A stretch of 21,557 nucleotides of DNA from Paraglomus occultum (taxonomy: Eukaryota; Glomeromycota; Glomeromycetes; Paraglomerales; Paraglomeraceae). Below, piece by piece: positions 20,259 through 21,557 of the stretch. A program made the position numbers and the translations under genes. The notes below the pieces were generated by a model. It was not told the origin of the DNA. It saw only the letters and a program-made list of their open reading frames with translations, and ran no database searches. Each line of letters starts with the position of its first letter. The first letter of the stretch is position 1. The stretch is from positions 1-21,557 of the forward strand of contig CAJVPJ010000579.1 in NCBI GenBank assembly GCA_910592205.1. Reading direction: 5' to 3'.

Positions 20259-20849
20259 TCTTATAACTTACATCGTTAATATATTAGTTCAAAAAAACTG
20301 AGTCTAACGCTACGCTTGCCCCGCAATACATTATACGGCGTCATTGATGAGACATTTATAAAACCTTACGTGCTCATAGTATACAGTATAGTCAGCAGGA
20401 TGCTTGGTTCGAAAAGCGGAAATTCACATTTGACAGTTGCGTTGAATTAGAAAACATCTGAGTAGCTAAAATTAACATTAAACATTAGTGTATTGCAAAA
20501 TTTGTATTACCTTTACAAATATGGCACGCGATTTGTTTACTGTACATTTCCACGTGATCCGAACACTTTTGCTAGGGTACTTGTAGCACCACTGAGATCA
20601 TTTCAAATAGCCAATTACAATGAGGGGGGTGCTTGTAATCTGATTCGCCAAATCGCGTGATTTAACTCATCCATAAAAAATTTTTTTCAATTCAGAAACT
20701 ATCACGTCTGGACGCGTTTCTTGAAAGACTCTTCGACTTCGACATTTCTTATCATATCCTCTCAATTTTCATAAGGTTCTCGTGAAAAATATTCTTCAAA
20801 ATGCTTCGAAAGAACTTAACAAATATAGGGAAATGAGTATAAAAGAATT

Positions 20850-20973
20850 GCGTGGGTCTTTGGGATGGGGTGCGCAGATGGCCTTCGGGGTCGTCTGACG
20901 TTCAAGGCTTTGGGCTGACCCGGCGAATGGTAGGACTAATCAAAAGCATTCTTATTATTATACGAGGGTAATG
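20850..20973. repeat. Duplicated segment, copy 1 (parts A and B separated by 55 nt)
   Basis: Part A (20850-20886) ends in GCGCAGATGGCCTTC. Part B (20942-20973) begins AAAAGCATTC and ends TACGAGGGTAATG. Between them lie 55 nt that copy 2 lacks. Part A matches copy 2 at about 34 of 37 positions. Part B has 5 extra bases in an ATT run. Confidence 0.85.
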
Positions 20974-21051
20974 GGAATGGATTGCTTTCCTTTCTGTTTC
21001 TAATCCTTTACTTTTATCTCTCCCTTTTTTCTCCAATTTTTTCCACTTTTC

Positions 21052-21115
21052 GCGCGGGTCTTTGGGATTGGGGGCGCAGATGGCCTTCAAAAGCATTCTT
21101 TATACGAGGGTAATG
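21052..21115. repeat. Duplicated segment, copy 2 (A and B contiguous)
   Basis: The same two parts occur in the same order and orientation as at 20850-20973, but A (21052-21088) runs directly into B (21089-21115). The start-to-start distance between copies is about 200 nt. Either 55 nt was inserted in copy 1 or lost from copy 2. Confidence 0.85.
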
Positions 21116-21557
21116 ATTACAGAATTGCAATAATAAAATACATGGTGTATCTATTAATGAATTACATCATTATCGAGTTACGGCTTTGTTTTTAAACTGT
21201 TTCTAGACTATATATATAGTGAATATGAGCTATAGAATGAAGAACTTATTATGTATGCTAGGATGAGGAGAGGTGATTTTAGAGAGCGGATGTCAGGTTG
21301 TGTAACGTGTCGGGTTAATTCCTGATTATTACATAAATGCTTTACTACTGTTACGGTCGGCAATTGTTTGGTTGGGAGAGCCAATTAAATCTTTAGCGTA
21401 AGGCGTGTTCACCGACCAGGGAGTTGGTAATTTTAGACTCAGCGGTTCACTGCAGTGATATCGTTTTGACTGAATGCTTTGTCTACAAGTGACCTAATTT
21501 CATTAATTTTCGTGCGCTTTTCTCACTCCCTATACGATGTACTTCCTGTACTCGTAT

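Larger units (their letters stand above)
19851..21557. other. Gene-free, repeat-containing 3' end of the window
   Basis: No gene is recognisable. The stretch contains a degenerate repeat array (20060-20258) and a duplicated two-part segment (20850-21115), both listed separately. The rest is AT-rich. The open frame at 20902-21096 on the minus strand runs across the duplicated segment and has a low-complexity Lys/Arg-rich translation, so I do not call it a gene. Confidence 0.55.

Noticed and set aside
20395-20415. B-box-like GGTTCGAA suggesting a tRNA or SINE
   Set aside because: There is no correctly spaced A box and no cloverleaf-compatible arms around it.
20902-21096. Minus-strand Lys/Arg-rich open frame of 64 codons
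   Set aside because: It runs across the duplicated A/B segment and its composition follows from a polypyrimidine tract.
1-21557. CRISPR arrays, bacterial operons or phage-like modules
   Set aside because: No regularly spaced repeats are present, and all recognised genes are intron-split eukaryotic genes.

Overview
This is nuclear DNA of a eukaryote, most likely a fungus and probably an early-diverging (Mucoromycota-type) lineage. The window is AT-rich. Each of its five recognisable genes is split by short introns of mostly 50-280 nt with GT..AG ends. It carries a 14-exon gene of the large fungal DUF3684 / GHKL-ATPase family and an MT-A70 methyltransferase of the type I associate with DNA-6mA complexes of ciliates and early-diverging fungi. 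The lineage call is inference from gene content. I assembled all gene models by hand from reading-frame continuity and splice sites. In every model the phases close and the frame runs from ATG to stop.

Layout: (1) 1-886, intergenic, with an (AAT)n microsatellite just upstream of the first gene. (2) 887-2259 (+), a seven-exon calcineurin-like metallophosphoesterase containing a GC-AG intron. (3) 2260-3428, the 3' space between two convergent genes, with a possible decayed copy of an ethanolamine kinase exon. (4) 5123-3429 (-), an eight-exon choline/ethanolamine kinase, best matching ethanolamine kinase. (5) 5124-7739, a gene-poor stretch with a sequence resembling the terminus of a pogo/Tc1-type element. 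(6) 7740-8665 (+), a three-exon AIG2/GGCT-like gamma-glutamylcyclotransferase-fold protein. (7) 9380-11463 (+), a nine-exon MT-A70 methyltransferase whose active-site motif is DPPL rather than DPPW. (8) 12420-18262 (+), a 1546-residue DUF3684 protein with an N-terminal HSP90/sacsin-like ATPase domain and a C-terminal histidine-rich motif. (9) 18263-21557, gene-free and rich in repeats, with a heavily decayed, internally deleted mariner transposase and two families of duplicated sequence.

The five intact genes are not an obvious pathway or cluster. They look like ordinary housekeeping or regulatory genes lying side by side: phospholipid synthesis (ethanolamine kinase), gamma-glutamyl or related chemistry, nucleic-acid methylation and a chaperone-like ATPase. 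The most interesting are the MT-A70 protein with a non-canonical catalytic motif and the DUF3684 protein, a family whose function I do not know. The mobile-element material is old and broken.
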